This document shows positions 1-7,401 of a stretch of 12,666 nucleotides of DNA, in pieces. The number at the start of each line of letters is the position of its first letter. Position 1 is the stretch's first letter. Both the position numbers and the translations under genes were made by a program. The stretch comes from an uncultured Victivallales bacterium. Lineage in GTDB: Bacteria; Verrucomicrobiota; Lentisphaeria; Oligosphaerales; JAFGRS01. Below the pieces are notes generated by a model. It was not told where the DNA came from. It did not search any database and worked only from the letters and a program-made list of their open reading frames with translations. The stretch spans positions 1 to 12,666 of the forward strand of contig CAILKC010000027.1 in assembly GCA_903834675.1 (NCBI GenBank). The letters run 5' to 3'.

Positions 1-22
1 CCCCCGTCCTATGGGGAAGCAG

Positions 23-126
23 CAGGCTGTAGCGGTTCAAGCTGTAGGCTGTTGGGTCATAGCCCCAGAAAGACGGATCCGAAAACGCAGGATACCCTGG
101 GACAGAAGCTAACCGCCTACAGCCTG
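23..126. repeat. Imperfect inverted repeat in 5' intergenic region
   Basis: An arm at 23-37 (CAGGCTGTAGCGGTT) is matched in reverse complement by 111-126 (AACCGCCTACAGCCTG), with one base inserted. The left side also repeats GCTGTAG and CTGTAGGCTGT. This lies in the non-coding stretch 1-538, downstream of the minus-strand operon. I see no convincing gene in 1-538: the short reading frames there run through the repeats, and none has a recognisable product. No T-rich terminator follows the operon stop at 539. Confidence 0.45.
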
Positions 127-193
127 AATAGCGAACCGCCCTGGCCTCCAGGGGCGCAGGTCAATTCCGTGGGGGGTGACACCTCAGGTCCTG

Positions 194-284
194 GGGTTCA
201 GGAAACGGCGAGACGGCGAGACGGGGAAACGGCGACTGGAGGAGACGGACAGGGAGACTGGCGGAGAGGAAAACAGGGTTCAGG
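194..284. repeat. Purine-rich degenerate repeat tract flanked by 9-bp direct repeats
   Basis: The plus strand of this stretch is mostly G and A, with only scattered C. GGAAACGGCGA occurs at 201-211 and 225-235. CGAGACGG occurs at 209-216 and 217-224, and GAGACGG again at 242-248. The tract is bracketed by GGGTTCAGG at 194-202 and 276-284. It looks like a slippage-prone simple repeat rather than a gene. A regulatory role is not shown. Confidence 0.55.
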
Positions 285-350
285 GTCAGCCCAGCCCCCG
301 GCTGGTGCTGGACATACCGGAATGAGACTTCTAGCCTGCGCCACGATGTG

Positions 351-424
351 TACGTAGTAGAGGCTTTAGCCGGTTTTGCACCCCCCCATTGAGCCCGCCT
401 AAAGGCTAAAGGCTCGACTACGTA
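351..424. repeat. Palindromic intergenic element
   Basis: The arms at 351-371 and 404-424 are reverse complements over 21 bp with two mismatches. Both outer ends read TACGTAGT, and the inner part contains CTTTAGCC. A 32-bp loop includes a run of seven C. The right arm lies in a small local duplication (AAAGGCT, twice). No T-run follows on either strand, so it is a poor intrinsic terminator and more like a dispersed palindromic repeat. Just after it, at 434-455, an 11-bp unit (CGCCCGGCCTG) is repeated twice in tandem. Confidence 0.6.
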
Positions 425-538
425 CCCGTGTCGCGCCCGGCCTGCGCCCGGCCTGCAGCAGTAATGCCAGTGAAGCTTGGCGCCCGGCTCTGAGGGCACG
501 CTTTGGAGGGCCAACCGCCGCGGGTCTTATGGGCAGGG

Positions 539-3500
539 CTAGGCCTTCAGGCACTCGTCGAGCGCGGCGCTGGAGCCGAGTTCCTCCCGGCAGAGGCGGA
601 GCAGCGTTTCGGTCCGGGGGCGGCGGCCGGTGGCCTTGAGGATTTCGCGGCGAAGATGCGGCAGGGCGGTGTGGTTGGCGAGGCGGAGGGCGGCGCGCAG
701 GGCCTCCTCGGAGCCGTGGCGGACGAGGCTCACCCCGGCGGTGTAGGCGACCACCGCGACCGGGTCGCCGGCCAGGCGTAGGAGCAGGGGCACACTCGCG
801 GCGTCGCGGCTGCTTCCCAGCCAGCGGGCGGCGGTTTGGCGGGCCCGCCAGTCGGCGCTCTGGGCCAGGAGCTTGGCCGTGGCCAACGATGGGCCGGGCG
901 CGGGTGCGGCGGGTTCCCGAGGCAAGCCCAGGTAGAGGTTGTCGCCGGTGGTGTCCTGGGCACAGGGCAGGTCTTCCGGGTAGTAGAGTGCCGGCGGGTC
1001 GAAGTCGGTCCAGTCGCCGCAGGGGATGAGGCGGGGCGCCTGGCGGGTTTCGATGAGCGGGGGGGAGACCGCGGCGGCAGCCGCATCCTGCGCCCGCAGC
1101 TGGCAGCTGGCGCCAGCCGACAGGGTCACGGCGAGGGCTGGCGTGCCGTCACCCAAGGCGGCGCTGGGCACGATCTCACCCATGCCTATGAGACTCACCT
1201 CCCGGCCCGGCCACGGGTGGGCCAGGCGCAGGGTGCCGCCCTTCAGACTGTGCGCCATCACCTGGGTGACCGTACCGTCGACGCATTCGCCGGCGAGGAT
1301 GAAACCGCCCCAGGCGCGCAGGCCGGCAAAGCGGAAGATCCCTTGCCGGGTTCCGGCGAAGAGGCGGACGTGGTCGGAGTAGTTCTGCAGCAGGACTTCG
1401 CTGAGGCCGGAGGTCTGTCCGGAGGTCGCTTCGCAGATGGCCATGTTGGTGAGGATGGCATCATGGCGCGGGTCGGAGATGGAGCGTAGGCCATTGGGCT
1501 TGAGCTGGGTGCGGACGGCCAGCGCGTAGAGCAGTCGGCGGACTTCGTCCCAGCCGCGCAGGCGGGCCGCGTGGTGCATCAGGAAGGCGGTGGCGTGGCC
1601 GTTGGGTTCGACGCCGCCTTCGTGGCCGGGAAGGGTCGCGTGGCGGTCCTGGTAGTGGAAAGCGAAGAGGTTGGTGACGACGTCGTAGGTCCGGTCCGCC
1701 AGAGGCCAGAGCGGGTCGCCGGGCTCGATGGTGCCGGTGGGGTGGATGCCGAAGAGGACGACGGGATGGCAGCGGTAGGGTTGCCCGAAAGCGGGGCATT
1801 CGCGTAGCAGGGTGCCGTCGTGGGCGAAGGGGAACAGACGCTGGCGTACGGACTCCCAGCGCGCCAGGCGTTCGGCATCGGCCCGCAGCAGGCGGCCGGC
1901 CTGTACGGCGGCGTCCAGCAGAGCGCCGATGCAGGCGCGGTCGTAGGTGGTATCGTCGTGGGCGAGGTCTTGCTCGGGAGAGCCGCTGTTGAGGCAATGG
2001 CAGAACCCGTCCGCGCCGGGCACGAGGTCGGCGGCGTGGTAGTCCGCGATGGCGGCCAGCAGCGGGAAGGCCGTGTCCCGGAGGAAGCGGCGATCGCCGG
2101 TCATGAGGAAGTCCCACCAGAAGTTCAGCCCGGTCCAGGCGACGGAGCCCTTGTAGACGTTGGGTTTGGCGAAATCCTGATGTCCGCCGGCCCATTCGGG
2201 GGCGAACCAGTGCGGGATCGAGGCGCCCTGCTGCGCCGTATGCTCGAGGAACTCAGGGAGCATGTTGGCGAAGGTATGGTGACTGGGCAGCAGGAGTTCG
2301 AGGTGCCCGGTGGCGAAGGGCGCCCACCAGAGCAGGGCGATCTGGGCATCGGCGACGTAGGCATCGGTCCAGGTTCGGTAGTCCAGCGGATGCCAGAGCC
2401 CGAAGAACCCCGAGGCCTGGCAGGAGCGTGAGAAGGAGGCCTGGTGGTAGGCGCCGAGGTACCAGAGGTTCTCCGCGAGTTTGTCCGGGAATTCGACGAA
2501 GGAGCGCTGCCAGAAGTGCTGCCACCAGCGCCGGTGCGCATCCGGCGTCGCGCTCGCCTGAGCGCTGCCGGTCTGGCGGTCGCGGCGGGCCGCCCGTAAC
2601 CGCCGCAGCGCCTGGCCGCACGGATCGGCCGGCCGGTTCGGCGGGGTGCAGTCGAGGCGGTCGGAGACGACGGCGACGAGCACTCTGACCCGGCTGCCGG
2701 GGTTCAGCCTGAGGATCGTGGTTGCCGAGGCCAGGCGCGGGGCGGAGGTATCCGTCCAGACCCCCCGGCGACCGGCAACCGCCGCGGCCATGACGCAGGA
2801 CATGTTAGGCACCACATGGACCAGCAGGGCGGCCGCCGGGAGCAGGGAGACGAGCGGCGTCGTCTGGGGCGCCTGTTCGACCGTCTCGCGGGCGCGGCGC
2901 TTGTCTGCCTCGGAGCGTACAGCGGACCAACTGCCGTTGACGAGGGCAGGGGCGAGCAGGTCAGACTCCAAGAGCGGCATGGCCGGACGTTCGAGCCGGA
3001 CGCTAAACTCTGCCGGAGCGTCACCGTGCCACTCGATCAGGACCTCGACGACGTCCCGCTCCGCCAGCACCCGCGCCACCACGTTGAACCCACCATCGCG
3101 GGTGGTGACCTCGGCCGTGCCCAAGTGGAGTTCCTGGAGGAACGCGGGGGCTGAGGCGGGTGCCGGACTGGCCCAATCGGCGCCGCTAGACGCCCGGGCC
3201 AGGCCCAGGATGAGCGAACCCGCGTAGAAGCGGCCGAGGGAGCGGCCCTCCGGGGTTGCCGCCCAGAGGTCGGCGCGGTCCAGGTCCAGCCGCAGGGGCT
3301 GATCCCCGCCGCCCCAGACCAGCGCTCCGACGCGACCGTTTCCGAGCGGCAGGCCGTCGCCCCAGTTGCGCGCCGGTCGTTCGTAGATGACCCGGTGCTG
3401 GTGGAGGTAGGCGTCCATGGCGGGCACGAAGGGGGCCAGAGCGCGAGCGTCAGGCAGGACCTCACGCCGGTCCAGGTGTCGGCGCAGGTGCGCCCCGAGA

Positions 3501-3850
3501 CGGTCCAGCCGCAGGGGCTGCCGCCAGGGCTTCGGGGCGGCGCCGAGGGCGTCCCAGACGGTCCGTTCGGTGCCGCCATCCTCTCGCGTACACTCCAGAC
3601 AAAGGGGCCGCCCGTCGCTGTACGGCTCCGGGATCCAGAAGCCGAAAGTCCAGTCATCGCGGCGGACCGTGGGTGGCACCGGCTCCGTGTCGAGGATCTC
3701 GCCAGAGTCTGCCAGGAGACGCAGGCAGGTAACGCCCAGGGTGGGGCCGTGCCCCTTCAAGAGCTGCCGCCGCCGCCCCTCTGCGTCGACGACGGCGTAG
3801 CGAGTCCACGAACAGCCGTAGCTGGCTGGGGACTTGATGGGGTTGTCCAT
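539..3850 (-). CDS. GH95-like (alpha-L-fucosidase-type) glycoside hydrolase with C-terminal HEAT-like repeats
   Basis: A protein of 1103 residues. The chosen ATG at 3850 follows GAGAAGAAG, 8 nt after the preceding stop; an in-frame start at 3913 would run into the upstream gene. The motif LPLGNGRVGALVWGG (about 167-181) is the N-terminal signature of GH95 and related (alpha/alpha)6-barrel hydrolases. The barrel spans roughly 435-840, with GSPEQ near 623-627 matching the GH95 acid-glutamate region and SGLSEVLLQ near 814-822 matching the helix after the catalytic Asp. A beta domain follows, then proline-rich linker and HEAT-like helices at about 990-1095. No signal peptide is visible, so a cytoplasmic location is likely. 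By eye the two GH95 Asn (NxN) become Asp501 and Gln503 (ADAQ), and the Asp of FQIDGN becomes Glu807 (ICEAT). The substrate is therefore uncertain. The family assignment is fairly sure; fucosidase activity is not. Confidence 0.8.
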   Translation of the reverse strand: MDNPIKSPASYGCSWTRYAVVDAEGRRRQLLKGHGPTLGVTCLRLLADSGEILDTEPVPPTVRRDDWTFGFWIPEPYSDGRPLCLECTREDGGTERTVWDALGAAPKPWRQPLRLDRLGAHLRRHLDRREVLPDARALAPFVPAMDAYLHQHRVIYERPARNWGDGLPLGNGRVGALVWGGGDQPLRLDLDRADLWAATPEGRSLGRFYAGSLILGLARASSGADWASPAPASAPAFLQELHLGTAEVTTRDGGFNVVARVLAERDVVEVLIEWHGDAPAEFSVRLERPAMPLLESDLLAPALVNGSWSAVRSEADKRRARETVEQAPQTTPLVSLLPAAALLVHVVPNMSCVMAAAVAGRRGVWTDTSAPRLASATTILRLNPGSRVRVLVAVVSDRLDCTPPNRPADPCGQALRRLRAARRDRQTGSAQASATPDAHRRWWQHFWQRSFVEFPDKLAENLWYLGAYHQASFSRSCQASGFFGLWHPLDYRTWTDAYVADAQIALLWWAPFATGHLELLLPSHHTFANMLPEFLEHTAQQGASIPHWFAPEWAGGHQDFAKPNVYKGSVAWTGLNFWWDFLMTGDRRFLRDTAFPLLAAIADYHAADLVPGADGFCHCLNSGSPEQDLAHDDTTYDRACIGALLDAAVQAGRLLRADAERLARWESVRQRLFPFAHDGTLLRECPAFGQPYRCHPVVLFGIHPTGTIEPGDPLWPLADRTYDVVTNLFAFHYQDRHATLPGHEGGVEPNGHATAFLMHHAARLRGWDEVRRLLYALAVRTQLKPNGLRSISDPRHDAILTNMAICEATSGQTSGLSEVLLQNYSDHVRLFAGTRQGIFRFAGLRAWGGFILAGECVDGTVTQVMAHSLKGGTLRLAHPWPGREVSLIGMGEIVPSAALGDGTPALAVTLSAGASCQLRAQDAAAAAVSPPLIETRQAPRLIPCGDWTDFDPPALYYPEDLPCAQDTTGDNLYLGLPREPAAPAPGPSLATAKLLAQSADWRARQTAARWLGSSRDAASVPLLLRLAGDPVAVVAYTAGVSLVRHGSEEALRAALRLANHTALPHLRREILKATGRRPRTETLLRLCREELGSSAALDECLKA

Positions 3851-3858
3851 GCTTCTTC

Positions 3859-4653
3859 TCACCCCCGGTTTGCCGGGCGGATGGCTCCCAGGATGCGTGC
3901 CGCGTTGTCGCACAGGATCAGCCGCTTGGCAGCCTCATCGAGGTCCGCCGCCATGACCTTGCCCAACTGCTGAGTCAGGCTGTAGAAGCAGCAATCCGAG
4001 CCGAAGACCACGCGCTCGGCGCCCACCCCGGCGACCAGATGCTCCAGCAGGCCCAGCGGACAGCGGCTGAAACAGGTATCCATGACCAGGTTGGGGGCCG
4101 CCAGCACGGCGCGGATGTAGGCATCCGGGTTGGCGCTGCCGCCGTGAGCCAGAATCACGGTAAGATCGGGGAAGCGCCGGGCGATGGCGATGGCCGCCTC
4201 GAACTGGACCGGACCTCCCCAGGTGTGCAGGAGCACTGGCAAGGCGCGCTCGTTGGCCAGTTCGTAAGCCGGCTCGTAGGCCGGATCGTCATAGCGGAAG
4301 CCATTGCTGTCGTGCATCTTCAAGCCAGAGAAGCCAGCCCCGAGCCAGTGCGTCACCGCCGCTCGAACGCGGGCTTGGTCGGAGGGAAAAACAGAGACAT
4401 AGCCCAGGATGCGGCCGGGGGCTTGCCGCAGGTGCTCCAGGACGGCTTCATTGCCCCAGGCGCTATCGGAACTCATGCACTGCATGTGGCTGCAAACCAG
4501 GCGCTGCACACCGGTTCGGTCCATGACTCCCAGCAGCCCGGCCGTGGTCAGGTCGGGTATGGGGAAGGCGTAGCGTCCCAGATGACCGTGCAGATCGGTG
4601 ACCGGGAAGGGCGGCGGCTGCCCGGCGCGCAGACGTTCGAGGAGGGTAGTCAT
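3859..4653 (-). CDS. Metal-dependent amidohydrolase (Amidohydro_2 type, TIM barrel)
   Basis: A 264-residue cytoplasmic protein with the full set of amidohydrolase-superfamily landmarks in order: HxH (DLHGHLG, His22 and His24), a candidate Lys at GLKMH (Lys112), His143 (LLHTWG), His170 (LAHGG) and Asp220 (FGSDCC). A C-terminal DNAARIL resembles the common N-x-x-R-hydrophobic ending of this family. Such proteins (COG2159 type) hydrolyse or decarboxylate small aromatic, lactone or amide substrates; the substrate here cannot be read from sequence. Its ATG overlaps the previous stop (ATGA, 4650-4653), and AGGAAGG on the minus strand at 4669-4663 is a good ribosome site. The next gene begins 8 nt downstream, so the two are surely cotranscribed. 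Length is near the family norm. Confidence 0.87.
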   Translation of the reverse strand: MTTLLERLRAGQPPPFPVTDLHGHLGRYAFPIPDLTTAGLLGVMDRTGVQRLVCSHMQCMSSDSAWGNEAVLEHLRQAPGRILGYVSVFPSDQARVRAAVTHWLGAGFSGLKMHDSNGFRYDDPAYEPAYELANERALPVLLHTWGGPVQFEAAIAIARRFPDLTVILAHGGSANPDAYIRAVLAAPNLVMDTCFSRCPLGLLEHLVAGVGAERVVFGSDCCFYSLTQQLGKVMAADLDEAAKRLILCDNAARILGAIRPANRG

Positions 4654-5399
4654 GGGCGAATGCCTTCCTGCAGCCGACGGAGGTTGCCGGAGCCGACAAG
4701 CTGCCGGTCAGTCTCGGTCAACTCCGCAAAGACAAGCTGACCGATGGCGGCGCCGGGCTCACTGTCTGGCAGGCCGGTCCCGAACAGCAGCCGCGAGGCG
4801 CCGACCTGGCTGACGTAGAACTCGAGGCCCCGATGGGCGGTGAAGTTATTGCCGATCGACAGGTAGGTATTGGGAAACTCGCGCAGGAGGGGCAGCAGCG
4901 TCCGGTCTCGGCCATAGGCGGTCTCGGCGATGATGAAGGGCACCTCCGGCGCCATTCCGGCCCAGCGGGCCACGCTGGCGGTCGGCACCAGCCGCTCGAG
5001 GCAGAGCACGGGGAGACGGTGCGTGGCCAGGACCTCCAGCAGTGCTCCCACGACCCAGGGCTCGGGCTCCCAGCGGTCCGGCCCCGGCCTCAGGATGACC
5101 GCCGGCGCGCCATGCCGGAGCGCGTCGGCGACCTGCGCTTCGGCGTCGGGCACATCGCCGCAGGCCGCCGGGATGGCGATGGGGCAGGGGAGGAGTTCCG
5201 GGAAGCGTGCGGCCTGCTCGTAGAGCCGCTGGTTGGAGCGGCAGAGGTCGAAGTCCTGCGCCTCCGGTGTGATGCGCACGACCGCCTGGGCGATGCGGTG
5301 TCGGCGCAGTTGGGCGACGAGTTGCTCGGCCGAGAAGGCCTCGCGTACTCCGGGCGCCAGCCCGCCGAAGCCGGCCTGAATGTCCACCAGTTCAATCAT
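4650..5399 (-). CDS. Amidohydrolase-fold protein lacking metal ligands (probable pseudoenzyme)
   Basis: A 249-residue protein starting MIELVDIQAGFG; the ATG at 5399 overlaps the upstream stop as ATGA. The overall pattern parallels the next gene: N-terminal DIQAGFG where HxH is expected, VILRPGP (99-105) for the Lys strand, VLCLERL for the first late His, IIAETAYG for the HGG strand, FGTGLPDS for the GSD strand, and a terminal NLRRLQEG. Thus the positions normally occupied by HxH, Lys, His, His and Asp read D-Q, Arg, Cys/Glu, Glu and Gly. The reading frame is intact and tightly coupled on both sides, so it is retained rather than decaying. I infer a non-catalytic partner of the downstream amidohydrolase, or a metal-free lyase-like activity. 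Family membership is judged by motif order only. Confidence 0.75.
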   Translation of the reverse strand: MIELVDIQAGFGGLAPGVREAFSAEQLVAQLRRHRIAQAVVRITPEAQDFDLCRSNQRLYEQAARFPELLPCPIAIPAACGDVPDAEAQVADALRHGAPAVILRPGPDRWEPEPWVVGALLEVLATHRLPVLCLERLVPTASVARWAGMAPEVPFIIAETAYGRDRTLLPLLREFPNTYLSIGNNFTAHRGLEFYVSQVGASRLLFGTGLPDSEPGAAIGQLVFAELTETDRQLVGSGNLRRLQEGIRP

Positions 5400-6328
5400 A
5401 GGTGTCCCGCCCGTGGGGTTGTGGAGCAGGCCTCGAAACAGCCACTGGTCCATTCGTCCAGAGTGCGGCACGCCAGCTCGGCGCAGCCCAGCTCGACGAA
5501 GGCGTCGCGGAGTCGCGGGTACTGCTCGGTCTCGATGCCTGACAGGATCAGATAGGCCGGCGCGGCGCCGACCTCAAGCCAGGCGTAGATGCGGTGGCGG
5601 TACTCCACGAGCACCGTCGCCAGGACGTTGGCGGCAATGACCCGGAATCGTTGTGGCGGAGCGTAGTCCGCCAGGTCGGCGACCCGCGGGTCGAGCTCGG
5701 CCTGTCCGGCTTTGGCCAGGTTGTCCCGCGCCGTCTGCACCGCCTGCGGATCATGATCGAAGGCAACGATCGGCCGAAAGCCCAGCCTCGCCGCAGCCAG
5801 CGAGAGGATGCCGGAGCCACAGCCGACATCCAGGAAGGAGACCGGGCCGAGTCGCGCCGCCAGATCGTCCATGAACTCGAGGCACGCTCGGGTCGTGCCA
5901 TGGTAGCCCGTGCCGAAGCACATGCCCGGGTCCAGGTCGAGCACGATGTCATCCGGGCCGGTCGCCCAGCTCGCCCAACTAGGCTTGAGCACCAGCCGCC
6001 GCGAAGCCCTGAAGGCCGGAAAGTGCCGCTGCCAGGAGTGGGCCCAGTCTTCGCTGCGCTGAGAGGTGACCCGCGGCGTTGGCACAGGACCCTGAAACAG
6101 GTCGGCCCGGGCCACCAGGTCCGCGGCGATGAGACCGCAGGCCCGCTCCGCTGCCGCCGCGGAGTCCACAAAGACCCAGACCTGGGCGTAGCGGCTCTCG
6201 ACACTCGCCCAGGACGCGCAGGTCAGTTCCAGCCTGCCGACGACGTCCTCGATCAGCGCGATATCGCCGGGGGCGACGCTCAACTCCACGTAGGCAATGG
6301 CCTCTGCGCTAGTCTTACTCTCGATCAC
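5396..6328 (-). CDS. prmA: PrmA-like (ribosomal protein L11 type) SAM-dependent methyltransferase
   Basis: A GTG at 6328 preceded by GGAGAG, about 9 nt upstream, gives 310 residues, the usual PrmA length; an upstream TTG at 6379 has no ribosome site. The N-terminal domain (about 10-85) resembles the L11-binding part. Then come EDWAHSWQRHFPAF (93-106, the DW..aW.k.F motif), LDLDPGMCFGTGYHGTT (130-146) and the SAM loop DVGCGSG (167-173). AANVLATVL (232-240) stands for the usual NIL(A) motif, and LSGI (262-265) follows. PrmA trimethylates L11; genuine PrmA is not usually linked to amidohydrolases, so a PrmA-derived enzyme acting on another protein is possible. It is the first gene of the operon, and its stop overlaps the next ATG. 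Confidence 0.82.
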   Translation of the reverse strand: MIESKTSAEAIAYVELSVAPGDIALIEDVVGRLELTCASWASVESRYAQVWVFVDSAAAAERACGLIAADLVARADLFQGPVPTPRVTSQRSEDWAHSWQRHFPAFRASRRLVLKPSWASWATGPDDIVLDLDPGMCFGTGYHGTTRACLEFMDDLAARLGPVSFLDVGCGSGILSLAAARLGFRPIVAFDHDPQAVQTARDNLAKAGQAELDPRVADLADYAPPQRFRVIAANVLATVLVEYRHRIYAWLEVGAAPAYLILSGIETEQYPRLRDAFVELGCAELACRTLDEWTSGCFEACSTTPRAGHL

Positions 6329-6366
6329 GTTTCTGACTCTCCGTTCGCCTGAGGCGCCGCCGGGAT

Positions 6367-6379
6367 TTGGCCGGGCCAA
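6367..6379. promoter_or_regulatory. Short palindrome ahead of the minus-strand operon
   Basis: TTGGCC-G-GGCCAA is a perfect 13-bp dyad ending 38 bp upstream of the methyltransferase GTG. It could be an operator or a leader hairpin for the four-gene operon. No -35/-10 pair of the usual spacing was found on the minus strand of 6329-6450, so the operon promoter is unassigned. The dyad is GC-rich and could be chance. Confidence 0.25.
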
Positions 6380-6430
6380 TCCGTCTGCCGCGAGCCAGGC
6401 TCCGTACCCTAGCGCCGCGGCGCGCCAGTG

Positions 6431-6725
6431 CCCACGTCAAGCGGGACAGGGCTATTTCAAGAAACCGGGCTGGGCGTCGCAACAACCCGTGGTCTGTCTG
6501 CCGTATCTGGTAGCGCGAGAACACACGCCGTCAGGCATGGCACAGGCGCCAAGCCAAAGCGGTGTCGCGGTCGCCGCTGGCGACCTTGCCACACGCACTC
6601 CACATGGCCGACGCACGATATGGAGTGCGTGCGGCAGAGGGCCGCGGACGCGGCCCGGCGACGCCGCTTTCACTGCCTGCGGTACGACGGCGGTCGTTTC
6701 TTGAAACAGCCCACGTCAAGCGGGA
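6431..6725. mobile_element. Non-coding MITE-like hyphenated palindrome bracketed by 16-bp direct repeats
   Basis: CCCACGTCAAGCGGGA occurs exactly at 6431-6446 and 6710-6725. Inside are terminal inverted repeats of 17 bp with one mismatch: 6449-6465 (ending TTTCAAGAAAC) and 6696-6712. Two further nested inverted pairs lie inside: 6556-6568 with 6658-6670 (12 of 13), and 6588-6602 with 6621-6635 (14 of 15). The last would form a strong stem with an 18-base loop. No transposase-like frame is present. The organisation suggests a miniature element moved in trans, although 16 bp is long for a target duplication and the right repeat overlaps the terminal repeat by 3 bp. It fills most of the 523-bp divergent gap 6329-6851. 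Confidence 0.55.
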
Positions 6726-6726
6726 G

Positions 6727-6762
6727 TTGACGGCGGCCCTCTGGCGCGATACTGGTATCGCG
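6727..6762 (+). promoter_or_regulatory. Candidate rubrerythrin promoter with overlapping 18-bp palindromic operator
   Basis: TTGACG at 6727-6732 is a good -35 hexamer. A weak -10 (TACTGG) sits 17 bp downstream at 6750-6755. Across it lies a perfect dyad with 8-bp arms, CGCGATAC-TG-GTATCGCG (6745-6762), 90 bp ahead of the rubrerythrin ATG. Its position on the -10 suggests repressor control, for example by a peroxide or redox sensor. It does not match a Fur/PerR box that I can recall, so the regulator is unknown. A second TTGACG at 6769 lacks a partner -10. Confidence 0.4.
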
Positions 6763-6851
6763 GCGGGGTTGACGACGGGCTGCGTCAAGGCTCGCCTGTG
6801 CAAGACTCGGCGAACGGAGTCGTGTGTCCAACAGCCTAGGGAGAACCTGAC

Positions 6852-7388
6852 ATGGCGGAACTCAAAGGAACCAAGACCGAGAAGAACCTGCAGGCGGCAT
6901 TCGCCGGAGAGTCGCAAGCCCGGAACAAGTACACCTACTTCGCCTCGGTGGCCAAGAAAGAGGGCTACGAGCAGATCGCGGCGATCTTCCTGGAGACTGC
7001 GGAACAGGAGAAGGAGCACGCCAAACTGCATCTGAAGGCGCTGGCAGGCATCGGCGACACGGCGGCCAACCTGAAGGCGGCCGCGGCCGGCGAGCGTGAA
7101 GAGACCACCTGCATGTACCCGACCATGGCCAAGGAGGCCCGCGAGGAAGGCTTCGATGAGATCGCCCGCATCTTCGAGGGCATCGGCCGGATCGAGCGTA
7201 AACACATGGAACGCTACGAGAAGCTGTTGCAGAACCTGGTCAGCGGCGCCGTCTTCCAGCGGCCGCAGAAGGTCCTCTGGCACTGCCGGAACTGCGGCCT
7301 GGTCTACGAAGGCACGAACGCGCTAGCGAACTGCCCGGTCTGCCAGCATCCGCAAGCCCATTTCGAGATCGTGGCGCAGAATTACTAG
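6852..7388 (+). CDS. rbr: Rubrerythrin (diiron plus rubredoxin-type peroxidase)
   Basis: A 178-residue cytoplasmic protein with ATG preceded by AGGGAG 8 nt upstream. The N-terminal four-helix ferritin-like domain carries the diiron ligand pattern: Glu20 (AGESQARNKY), Glu53 and His56 (EQEKEHAK), Glu95 and Glu98 (AKEAREE), Glu115 and His118 (IERKHMERY). The C-terminal rubredoxin-like module has two CxxC pairs, Cys145/148 (HCRNCG) and Cys161/164 (NCPVCQHP), binding one iron. The family reduces hydrogen peroxide to water with electrons from NAD(P)H via rubredoxin or similar carriers, and protects anaerobes from oxygen stress. Length and domain order are classical. It appears monocistronic: the next gene has its own promoter. 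Divergent from the methyltransferase operon. Confidence 0.96.
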   Translation: MAELKGTKTEKNLQAAFAGESQARNKYTYFASVAKKEGYEQIAAIFLETAEQEKEHAKLHLKALAGIGDTAANLKAAAAGEREETTCMYPTMAKEAREEGFDEIARIFEGIGRIERKHMERYEKLLQNLVSGAVFQRPQKVLWHCRNCGLVYEGTNALANCPVCQHPQAHFEIVAQNY

Positions 7389-7401
7389 CCGCTGGATTGC
7401 C

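Noticed and set aside
351..424. CRISPR repeat or tRNA-like structure
   Set aside because: There is only one inverted pair with no regularly spaced repeats, and no cloverleaf with an anticodon or T-loop can be drawn.
161..514. 117-codon minus-strand frame in the 5' intergenic region
   Set aside because: It reads through the purine-rich tract and the TACGTAGT palindrome; no ribosome site or family signal supports it.
6531..7283. 250-codon minus-strand frame over rubrerythrin and the palindromic element
   Set aside because: It overlaps a certain gene and an inverted-repeat region, and the product resembles no family.
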